A stretch of 44,367 bases of DNA. It comes from an uncultured Porphyromonadaceae bacterium (GTDB lineage: Bacteria > Bacteroidota > Bacteroidia > Bacteroidales > Muribaculaceae). Every line of letters starts with the position of its first letter. Positions within the stretch are counted from its first letter, which is position 1. Shown piece after piece: positions 1 through 7,374 of this stretch. The notes under the pieces were generated by a model. That model made no database searches and was not told the DNA's origin. It was given only the letters and a program-made list of their open reading frames with translations. Made by a program: the position numbers and the translations under genes. The stretch covers positions 1 through 44,367 of the forward strand of contig CAMWTI010000008.1 of the NCBI GenBank assembly GCA_947177135.1, read 5' to 3'.

Positions 1-2
1 AT

Positions 3-86
3 AAACACCTGCAATTAGTGTTTACCTCCTACTCGATTTGTACCACCGTCAACGGCGACAACGGATTATACGAAATCTATCCTTAG
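3..86 (+). CDS. C-terminal end of an unidentified upstream gene (partial)
   Basis: A frame open from the window edge ends at a TAG at 84-86 and encodes 27 residues finishing in NGDNGLYEIYP. It does not resemble the usual SufB C-terminus, so the gene before sufC is probably not sufB. The fragment is too short to assign a family. It could also be a chance open frame, because only about 80 bases are visible. Confidence 0.35.
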   Translation, partial: KHLQLVFTSYSICTTVNGDNGLYEIYP

Positions 87-112
87 AACTCTGGCGATAC
101 ATGAAAATTTCG

Positions 113-120
113 TATCTTTG
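113..120 (+). promoter_or_regulatory. -7 box of the suf promoter
   Basis: TATCTTTG matches the Bacteroidota -7 consensus TAnnTTTG. It lies 24 bases before the sufC start codon. No convincing TTTG is seen 19-21 bases upstream, so the -33 element is weak. A three-codon upstream frame (ATG AAA GTT TAG, 130-141) sits in the leader; its significance is doubtful. Confidence 0.6.
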
Positions 121-144
121 CAGCAATAAATGAAAGTTTAGAGT

Positions 145-930
145 ATGAATCAGGATGATATACTTCTGGAAGTGCGCGGACTGCGTGCTTCTGTTGAGTC
201 GAAAGAGATATTGAAGGGAATTGATCTGACTGTGCGTCCGGGAGAAGTTCACGCCATCATGGGGCCGAACGGATCCGGCAAATCGACGTTGAGTGAGGTG
301 CTGGCCGGAGATCCTGCGTTTACTGTTACGGGTGGATCGGTGCGTTTTCACGGCATTGATCTTTTGTCGCTTTCGCCGGAAGACCGCAGCCACGAGGGCC
401 TTTTCCTTTCGTTTCAGTATCCGGTGGAGATTCCGGGAGTGTCAATGGTGAATTTCATGCGTGCTGCGGTCAATGCGAAGCGCAAATATTTTAACGAACC
501 GCCGCTCACTGCCGCCGAATTTCTGAAGATGATGCGTGCGAAGCGCGAGGTTGTGGAGCTTGACAACAAGCTGGCATCGCGGTCGGTCAACGAAGGATTT
601 TCGGGTGGAGAGAAGAAGAGAAACGAGATTTTCCAGATGGCGGTGCTTGAGCCGAGGCTCTCGATTCTTGACGAAACGGATTCGGGTCTTGATATTGATG
701 CGCTGAGGGTGGTTGCCGGAGGCGTGAACAAGCTTAAGACGGACCGTAACGCCACTATCGTCATTACTCACTATCAGCGTCTGCTTGACTATATCCGTCC
801 GGATTTTGTACATGTCCTTTATAAAGGACGCATTGTGCGCACCGGAGGTCCGGAACTTGCTCTTGAACTGGAGGAGCGGGGTTATGACTGGATCAAACAG
901 GAAATCGATGCCGGAGAATCTGCCATATGA
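145..930 (+). CDS. sufC: Fe-S cluster assembly ATPase SufC
   Basis: SufC is the cytoplasmic ABC-type ATPase of the SUF system; it binds SufB and SufD and powers assembly of iron-sulfur clusters on the scaffold. The 261-residue product has a Walker A GPNGSGKST at residues 40-48, an ABC signature (SGGEKKR) near residue 155, and a Walker B ending in LDETDSGLD, the form typical of SufC. Length is normal for the family. The start is the first in-frame ATG after the TATCTTTG box. The stop overlaps the next start by four bases (ATGA), implying translational coupling. sufB, normally adjacent, is not visible upstream. Identity is secure. Confidence 0.97.
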   Translation: MNQDDILLEVRGLRASVESKEILKGIDLTVRPGEVHAIMGPNGSGKSTLSEVLAGDPAFTVTGGSVRFHGIDLLSLSPEDRSHEGLFLSFQYPVEIPGVSMVNFMRAAVNAKRKYFNEPPLTAAEFLKMMRAKREVVELDNKLASRSVNEGFSGGEKKRNEIFQMAVLEPRLSILDETDSGLDIDALRVVAGGVNKLKTDRNATIVITHYQRLLDYIRPDFVHVLYKGRIVRTGGPELALELEERGYDWIKQEIDAGESAI

Positions 931-2213
931 GTGCTTCTGTAAAACAGTATACCGACCTCTATGAGGCGAACCGTGACAAGTTCGGTGACCGAGATGAAGC
1001 GCTGAAGGCCCTCTCGGGAGCAATGCTGCCGGATCTGTTTGCTCCGGACTATGGGCTTAATGTCGGGCGCGTAAGGATTCCTGTGGACGTGGCCGAGTCG
1101 TTCCGTTGCGATGTGCCGACTGTCAGCACTCTGATGGGGTTGGTTCTTAATGACACGTTTGTGCCGTCGACCACTCTGGCCGGACGTCTGCCGGAGGGCG
1201 TGGTCTTCGGTCCGCTTTCTGAGTGTATGGACCGCTTGCCTGAGATGATTGATCCGACGGAGCTCACCGCGCTCAATGATCTGTTGCTTCAGGATGGAGT
1301 GATTGTCTATGTGCCGGATGGGGTGAGACTTCACAAACCATTGCAGTTGGTCAATATATTTTCCGCTCCGGTCGATCTGATGGCTGTGAGGCGTCTGGTC
1401 GTCATTCTTGGTGAGAATGCGTGCGCGCGTATGCTGGTCTGTGACCATACCCAGGATGATCTCAGAAAATATCTTTCGCTTGAAGTGGTGCAGATTTCGC
1501 TTGCACGCGGTTCGCATTTTGATCTGGTGAACGTCGAGGAGGCGTCGCCGCTGACCGGGCGTCGTCTTGAAATGCGTGCGCGCCTGGCTGCCGATTCGTC
1601 GCTGGCGGTGACTATGGCCCATCTCGGTGGCGGTGATTCGGCGGCGGATATACGGGTGCATCTTGACGGCCATGGATCCGAAGCCCGAGTCAACGGAATG
1701 ATTATAGCCGGCGGGGAAAGCCGGGTGGCCAACGCCACCACAGTGTGGCATCATGGTGAGCGCACCCGCTCGGAGCAGTTGTTCAAGTATGTGGCCGACG
1801 GTGCCGCTATCTGCGATTTCCGTGGGCGCATCGTGGTTGACGAGGCGGCCCGCTTTACGGAGGCATATCAGAACAACCGCAATCTGCTGGCCAGCGATAG
1901 AGCCGCGATACACACCGAGCCGACCCTTGAGATATATTGTGATGACGTGAAGTGCTCGCATGGCGCGGCCACCGGACAGCTTGACACAGAGGCGCTGTTT
2001 TACATGCGTTCCCGTGGGATTCCCGAGGAGCAGGCACGGCATATGCTGATGGAGGCGTTTATGGCGGATGTGATTGACGGGGTGTCGGTGGACGGTCTGC
2101 CTGACCGTCTGCGGCTGCTGGTCGAGCGCCGTTTCAATGGCGTGGACTCTGCCGTCTGTGCGAATTGTGTGCCGAATAATGATCTTTCCACCCCGAACTG
2201 CGACCATGTTTGA
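927..2213 (+). CDS. sufD: Fe-S cluster assembly protein SufD
   Basis: SufD is a beta-helical partner of SufB in the SufBC2D scaffold complex and assists iron entry during cluster assembly. The 428-residue product has the SufBD core, including the C-terminal stretch around CSHGAATGQLD and the following helix that contains EEQARHMLMEAF. The cysteine and histidine in CSHG correspond to the conserved CxH region shared with SufB. The first codons overlap the sufC stop (ATGA), and the last eight bases overlap the start of sufS, so the three genes form one tight operon. SufB is the main alternative for a SufBD-family protein, but the length and position between sufC and sufS favour SufD. Confidence 0.95.
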   Translation: MSASVKQYTDLYEANRDKFGDRDEALKALSGAMLPDLFAPDYGLNVGRVRIPVDVAESFRCDVPTVSTLMGLVLNDTFVPSTTLAGRLPEGVVFGPLSECMDRLPEMIDPTELTALNDLLLQDGVIVYVPDGVRLHKPLQLVNIFSAPVDLMAVRRLVVILGENACARMLVCDHTQDDLRKYLSLEVVQISLARGSHFDLVNVEEASPLTGRRLEMRARLAADSSLAVTMAHLGGGDSAADIRVHLDGHGSEARVNGMIIAGGESRVANATTVWHHGERTRSEQLFKYVADGAAICDFRGRIVVDEAARFTEAYQNNRNLLASDRAAIHTEPTLEIYCDDVKCSHGAATGQLDTEALFYMRSRGIPEEQARHMLMEAFMADVIDGVSVDGLPDRLRLLVERRFNGVDSAVCANCVPNNDLSTPNCDHV

Positions 2214-3429
2214 CGTTAAAGCGCTGCGAATGGAGTTTCCGGCTCTGGAGCGCACGCTCTATGGGCGTCCTATGGTCTATCTTGACAATACCGCCACGTC
2301 GCAGACTCCGCGCTGTGTGATTGACGCGGTTGAGTCGGGCTATGTGAGCGCCAAAGCGAATGTGCACCGCGGGGTGCACACGCTCTCTCAGGAGGCGACT
2401 GCGCTGCAGGAGGCTGCCCGTGAGCGGGTCAGAGTCTACATCAACGCTGCTTCGGCGTCAGAGGTTATCTTTACCCGCGGAACCACAGAAGCGATCAATC
2501 TGGTGGCGTCGAGCTATGGCTCGCTTCTGGAGAGTGGCGACGAGGTGGTCATCACCGTGATGGAGCATCATGCCGACATAGTGCCGTGGCAGTTGCTGGC
2601 CATGCGTCGTGGCATAGTTGTCAAGGCGGCGCCGCTGCTGCCTGACGGCCGCCTTGATCTGGAGGCATGGAAGGCATTGTTTACCGACCGCACACGTGTC
2701 GCCGCATTCTGCCATGTCAGTAATGTGCTCGGCACTGTCAATCCGGTGCGCGAAATGGTGGACTGGGCACATAGTCATGGTGCTGTGGCTGTGGTGGACG
2801 GCGCTCAGGCGGTGCCTCATGCCCGCGTTGATATGCAGGAATTAGGGGTTGACTTTTATGCCTTCTCGGCTCACAAGATGTATGGCCCTACGGGCACAGG
2901 AGTGCTCTATGGGCGCGAGTCTCTGCTTGAAAAGATGCCTCCCTGGCAGGGTGGCGGAGAGATGATCGCTCATGTGAGCCTTACGGAGCCGACGACGTTT
3001 GCCGATCTGCCATATAAGTTCGAGGCCGGCACTCCAGATTTTGTCGGTATCGGGGCATTCAGCTCTGCGATTGATTTTATCGAGAGAGTGGGAATGGAGA
3101 ATATCGCTGCCCACGAACACGAACTGCTGGAATATACCACGGCACGCATGCTCGCCGAGGTGCCAGGTATCAGATTGTTCGGCACCGCCCCGGGCAAAGA
3201 TGCTGTGATCTCGTTTCTTATAGGCCGGCATCATCACTATGACACGGGGATGCTTCTTGACAAACTCGGAGTTGAGGTGCGCACGGGCCACCATTGCGCC
3301 CAGCCCCTGATGAAGGCTCTGGGCATTGAGGGCACAGTCAGAGCCGGTTTCGCTGCTTACAACACGCGCGACGAAGCCGATGCGTTTGTTGCGGCTCTGG
3401 TCAGGACCGCTGCGATTCTCGGGCAATAA
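2206..3429 (+). CDS. sufS: Cysteine desulfurase SufS (SufS/CsdA group)
   Basis: SufS is a PLP enzyme that removes sulfur from L-cysteine as a persulfide and feeds it to SUF assembly. The 407-residue product shows the N-terminal ANVHRGVHTLSQ region, the PLP-binding lysine in FSAHKMYGPTG, and the active-site cysteine in RTGHHCAQPLM, which is the group II (SufS) context. The ATG at 2206 gives the standard N-terminus (MFDVKALRMEFPAL). The same frame is open upstream, but that part lies inside sufD and reads as nonsense. No SufE or SufU gene is seen nearby, although SufS usually needs a sulfur-accepting partner. Confidence 0.96.
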   Translation: MFDVKALRMEFPALERTLYGRPMVYLDNTATSQTPRCVIDAVESGYVSAKANVHRGVHTLSQEATALQEAARERVRVYINAASASEVIFTRGTTEAINLVASSYGSLLESGDEVVITVMEHHADIVPWQLLAMRRGIVVKAAPLLPDGRLDLEAWKALFTDRTRVAAFCHVSNVLGTVNPVREMVDWAHSHGAVAVVDGAQAVPHARVDMQELGVDFYAFSAHKMYGPTGTGVLYGRESLLEKMPPWQGGGEMIAHVSLTEPTTFADLPYKFEAGTPDFVGIGAFSSAIDFIERVGMENIAAHEHELLEYTTARMLAEVPGIRLFGTAPGKDAVISFLIGRHHHYDTGMLLDKLGVEVRTGHHCAQPLMKALGIEGTVRAGFAAYNTRDEADAFVAALVRTAAILGQ

Positions 3430-3457
3430 TATGTGCTGTCGCTGCGTTAATTAGATT

Positions 3458-6370
3458 GTGAAGAAAACGCCGCATAGGAGAGTCGCAGCAGTGTGGATAT
3501 GGACGGTTGCCGCCATCGCCACGCTTGCGCTCATGTCGTGTTCTGCCCGGAAAAACACCGCCGCCTCGCGTCGTTATCAGGCATTCATCACGCGCTATAA
3601 CGTCTATTACAACGGCAATGAGCATTATGTGGAGACTCTGAAGGAGATGGAGTCGAAATATCAGGACGACTACACCACATTGCTATTCACTCATCCGGCT
3701 GAAGCCAAGGCGGCCCCGAAGGCTCCGCAGCCTTCGGGTAATTTTGACCGTTCGATTGAGAAGGCCCAGAAGGCGATCCAGCTTCATTCCATCAAGAAGC
3801 GACCCAAGCGCAAGGCCGGAAAGACTTCGTCGGAGCAGAAAGACTGGCTTAAGCGCGAGGAATACAATCCTTTTCTGCACAATGCATGGCTGATGATGGC
3901 CCGGAGCCAGTATATGAATGGCGATTTCACGGGCGCCGCCGCCACGTTTTATTATATCTCGCGCCATTTCGGATGGTTGCCGCAGGTAGTGACCGAGGCT
4001 CAGCTATGGCAAGCGCGCAGCTATGTGGCAATTGACTGGGTCAATGAGGCGCAGGCGATCGTTGATCGCATCAAACCTGAAAAGCTTACTGACGGCAGAC
4101 TCAGAAATCTTTATGCGCTGACTGCTGCTGCCGTAGCTGTCAGGGAGAAGGACTTCGAGCGCGCCATTCCACGCCTGCGCGAAGCTGCCGCCGGAGCCAA
4201 GGGCACTCAGAAGGTGAGGCTTAATTTTCTGCTGGGCCAGGCGCTTGCCGCCATCGGCGACAACGCCGGGGCTTATGCTGCCTATGCCGCTGCCGCCAAG
4301 TCCGGTTCGGCTCCTTACCGCACCAAGCTCAACGCCCGCATAAAGCAGAGCGAGGTCTTTGCCGGCGCGGATCCAGAGCCTGAAGTCCGGTCATTGCGGC
4401 GTATGGCCCGCATGGGACGCAATGCCGAGTATCTTGATCAGATATACTATGCTATCGGAAATCTATATCTGAGCCGCAAAGACACGGCAAAGGCGATTGA
4501 AAACTATATTCTTGCGGCCGAAAAGTCAACCCGTAACGGAATCGAGAAGGCGATCTCCAACGCGACTCTCGGTCAGGTTTACTATGCGCGCGGGCAGTAT
4601 GATCTCGCGCAGCCGAGGCTTGGCGAGGCCGTGCCGCAGTTGCCGGAGGATTATCCGGACTATAAGTTGCTGAAGCGTCGTTCTGACGTGCTTGATGAGC
4701 TTTCGGTCTATTCCCAGAACGTCACTCTCCAGGATTCGTTGCTGCGTCTGTCGGAGATGACCGAAGAGCAGCAGCTGGCCATTATTGACAAAATTATCGA
4801 GGAGCTGAAGAAAAAAGAGAAGGAGGAAGCCGAAGCTGCCGCGCTGGCCGAGTTTGAGGCCAACAAGCCCGGGCAGTCGCAGCTGGCAGGCGGTGCCAAC
4901 GCTCCGCAGCAGTTCATGCTCAACAATGATGATTCGTGGTATTTCTACAACACTGCCACTCTGGCGGCGGGCCGCACAGAGTTCCAGCGCCGCTGGGGTT
5001 CGCGAAAGCTTGAAGATGACTGGCGTCGCCGCAATAAGGCTTCTTTTTCGTTTGACGATTTCACTTCTTCGGACGATGAAGAGGATCAGAATGCCGATTC
5101 CGACGGAAACGGCAGCGAGCCGGCCCAGGAGATGACCGATGAGGAGAAAGAGGCGATTGAAAGGGCTTCTGATCCGCATTTTCCGGAATATTATCTGGCC
5201 CAGATACCGAAAACTGAACAGGATAAACTCACGGCCAACGACGTGATTCAGGAAGGTCTGTTCACGATGGGGTCCATTTTGCGCGACAAACTCGATGATT
5301 TCGCTGCGGCACGCGCACGCTGGGATGAACTGTTAGGACGCTATCCCGACAATATCTATCGACTTGATGTCTATTATAATCTCTACATGATGTATCAGCG
5401 CATGCAGCTTCTCGACGAAGCCGAGCGTTGGAGACAACTGATCATCTCTGAATTCCCTGATTCAAAATATGGCGTGGCTCTCCGTGATCCGGATTATATA
5501 GAGACTTTGAAACGCATGCCGGAAGAGCAGAGCCGGATGTATGACGCGGCCTATGAGGCATATCTTGACAACCGCAATGCGGATGTGCACGAAGCCTATG
5601 CACAGATGATGCGGCTATTCCCACTCAGCGACGCCATGCCGAAGTTCATGTTTCTGCACGCGCTTAGCTATGTCACAGAAAAGAAGCCAGATGAATTCAA
5701 TGCTACCTTGCGTGAGCTACTTGAGCGCTATCCCGACACGGACGTCACCTCGTTAGCCTCTTCATGGCTCAAAGGCATGGCTGCGGGGCGCAAGTTGCAA
5801 CAGGGAGCCGGCAACGCACGCGGAATGCTTTGGGACATACGCCTCGGGGAGGACTCGATCAGTGGAGACTCCGCTTTGGAGGCCGCGCAGTTTGATTTTG
5901 ATCCTGATCAGCCGCAGATTCTGGTCATGGTTTATCCCACAGACAGTGTTTCGGCCAACGAGCTTCTGTTTCAGGTGGCCCGTCATAATTTCAATTCCTT
6001 TGTGGTCAAAGACTTCGATCTCGAGCAGATGACTTTTGGCCGCCTCGGCATGCTGTTGGTCAAAGGGTTTGAAAATGAAGCTGAAATGAATCACTACCGC
6101 TCCGTGCTCGGCCAGTCGGAGATAATGACCCTGCCGCCGCAAGTGACTTTGGTGCCGATCTCGGCAGGCAATTTCAATACGTTGATCTCACAGGGCCGCA
6201 CATTTGAAGAGTATTTCAATGCCGCCCGTGCCGCCGCGCTGGAATCCACTGAAATGTCCGTCATTCCTGACATGGAATATACCTCCGATGACTGGTCGGA
6301 TCCAGCGGATGAGGACGTTGACGATCCGGCTTCAGCCGGATACGAAGACGAATTTGAGTCAGAGCAGTGA
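3458..6370 (+). CDS. PorW/SprE-like TPR lipoprotein
   Basis: A 970-residue protein beginning at GTG with a signal peptide and lipobox (LMSC, cysteine 28), so it should be anchored in the envelope. After the signal comes the RYNVYYNGNEHY block typical of the PorW/SprE family, then tetratricopeptide-type helical repeats (about residues 130-400 and 600-790), a Lys/Glu-rich linker with an acidic low-complexity stretch, and a C-terminal domain ending in an acidic tail. PorW/SprE proteins support type IX secretion and gliding in Bacteroidota; whether this organism has a working system cannot be seen here. The gene lies 28 bases after sufS and may be co-transcribed. No in-frame ATG precedes the signal peptide, which supports the GTG. 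Orthology is inferred from the N-terminal block and architecture. Confidence 0.8.
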   Translation: MKKTPHRRVAAVWIWTVAAIATLALMSCSARKNTAASRRYQAFITRYNVYYNGNEHYVETLKEMESKYQDDYTTLLFTHPAEAKAAPKAPQPSGNFDRSIEKAQKAIQLHSIKKRPKRKAGKTSSEQKDWLKREEYNPFLHNAWLMMARSQYMNGDFTGAAATFYYISRHFGWLPQVVTEAQLWQARSYVAIDWVNEAQAIVDRIKPEKLTDGRLRNLYALTAAAVAVREKDFERAIPRLREAAAGAKGTQKVRLNFLLGQALAAIGDNAGAYAAYAAAAKSGSAPYRTKLNARIKQSEVFAGADPEPEVRSLRRMARMGRNAEYLDQIYYAIGNLYLSRKDTAKAIENYILAAEKSTRNGIEKAISNATLGQVYYARGQYDLAQPRLGEAVPQLPEDYPDYKLLKRRSDVLDELSVYSQNVTLQDSLLRLSEMTEEQQLAIIDKIIEELKKKEKEEAEAAALAEFEANKPGQSQLAGGANAPQQFMLNNDDSWYFYNTATLAAGRTEFQRRWGSRKLEDDWRRRNKASFSFDDFTSSDDEEDQNADSDGNGSEPAQEMTDEEKEAIERASDPHFPEYYLAQIPKTEQDKLTANDVIQEGLFTMGSILRDKLDDFAAARARWDELLGRYPDNIYRLDVYYNLYMMYQRMQLLDEAERWRQLIISEFPDSKYGVALRDPDYIETLKRMPEEQSRMYDAAYEAYLDNRNADVHEAYAQMMRLFPLSDAMPKFMFLHALSYVTEKKPDEFNATLRELLERYPDTDVTSLASSWLKGMAAGRKLQQGAGNARGMLWDIRLGEDSISGDSALEAAQFDFDPDQPQILVMVYPTDSVSANELLFQVARHNFNSFVVKDFDLEQMTFGRLGMLLVKGFENEAEMNHYRSVLGQSEIMTLPPQVTLVPISAGNFNTLISQGRTFEEYFNAARAAALESTEMSVIPDMEYTSDDWSDPADEDVDDPASAGYEDEFESEQ

Positions 6371-6410
6371 GTGTGTGGCTGCTGACCAAAGGTCGGGTAT
6401 TGGACGAAAA

Positions 6411-6451
6411 CACACGCCCGCGTCGTGAGAGAGAAACGGCGCGGGCGTGTG
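6411..6451. terminator. Bidirectional terminator between convergent genes
   Basis: Perfect 12-bp inverted repeat (6411-6422 and 6440-6451, arm CACACGCCCGCG) with a 17-base loop. It sits between the stop codons of two convergent genes, so it can end transcription from both sides. The flanking T-rich sequence is modest (TTATATTTAT on the plus side). Confidence 0.7.
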
Positions 6452-6481
6452 GCGTTATATTTATGTCAGAGAGGGTTGGAA

Positions 6482-7354
6482 TCAGAGATCTGATTTGTCA
6501 AGGCGGTTCAGTGTGATCAGCACTTTACCTGATGAAGAGAGCAGTTCGACGCGGTCAGGGTCTCCATCGGCGCGGCGGGCCGTTGCGGTCTCTTCAAGGG
6601 CGATCAGGAGCTGCTGCTGGGTGTTGTCGCCCGGAGGGCAGGCCATGCGGGTGGTGGCCAGTGCGCTGAACTGTACAGACGAGGTGACTTGAGGATCCTG
6701 TGTGATTGATCCGTTGAGCAGATTGCATCCGGTGTTACCGTGAACGAGTCCTTCGGTCACATCAAACACCAGCCTGACGTCGGGGTTACTGACATGGGTT
6801 TTGCCGATGGCGATTACTTGCCACGGGCCGTTGAGGAAGATTATGTCGGGGTTACGCAGAGTCATGACAGTTAGATTCTGTTCGTTGTGGAGCGAAAGCA
6901 CTTCCGATCCGCCTTTTGTGGAAATCGAGAATGCCCGGGTAGAATCCAGAGCGATATTTATCGGCATGGCCAGAGTGTCGTCAGGACAGAACCGCATTGT
7001 CGAAGCAATCTGAGAAAAGGTCAGTTTCTGTCCGGGTTCGACAGTAAAGCTGCCGTTGATGATGTTGCAGGCGTCAGATCCGTAGAAGCGTCCTTCCGAG
7101 TCGGAGAATTCAATATATGGCCATTCGTCTTCATTGCCTTTTACCTGAGTATTGCCCACTGAGCTGATGATCCATTTGCCCGACAGGGAACGCACCCGAT
7201 TGTCGGGTGCGGCCTGTGGAGCCTGCTGTTCGGTCTTGGCCGGAGCTGCGGTCTGTTGCTGCTGCTTTTTTCCGGTCAGACCCTGTATGGTGGAGCATCC
7301 TGAGATTAGTGATGCAGCCCCGATGGCAGAGAGTATTATGAATTGCTGTTTCAT
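6482..7354 (-). CDS. Lipoprotein with two META (HslJ-like) domains
   Basis: A 290-residue lipoprotein: signal peptide with lipobox ISGC (cysteine 20), a Gln/Ala-rich linker to about residue 50, then two similar domains of about 110 residues. Each domain carries the META hallmarks: a SGKW or NGPWQV opening, an acidic strand, a G(S/N)xxCNxxNGS turn, and a later cysteine (MRFCPDD; RMACPPGD). Paired cysteines in each repeat suggest disulfides outside the cytoplasm. META/HslJ proteins are envelope proteins of unclear biochemical role. The start lies 20 bases after the M16 protease stop on the same strand, so it is probably in that operon. Confidence 0.85.
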   Translation of the reverse strand: MKQQFIILSAIGAASLISGCSTIQGLTGKKQQQQTAAPAKTEQQAPQAAPDNRVRSLSGKWIISSVGNTQVKGNEDEWPYIEFSDSEGRFYGSDACNIINGSFTVEPGQKLTFSQIASTMRFCPDDTLAMPINIALDSTRAFSISTKGGSEVLSLHNEQNLTVMTLRNPDIIFLNGPWQVIAIGKTHVSNPDVRLVFDVTEGLVHGNTGCNLLNGSITQDPQVTSSVQFSALATTRMACPPGDNTQQQLLIALEETATARRADGDPDRVELLSSSGKVLITLNRLDKSDL

Positions 7355-7374
7355 AGGCAGTGAATCCTTGAATC

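Noticed and set aside
882..2255. 457-codon minus-strand open frame opposite sufD
   Set aside because: Shadow of sufD: no promoter, and the sequence is His/Arg-rich as expected from antisense of GC-rich coding DNA.
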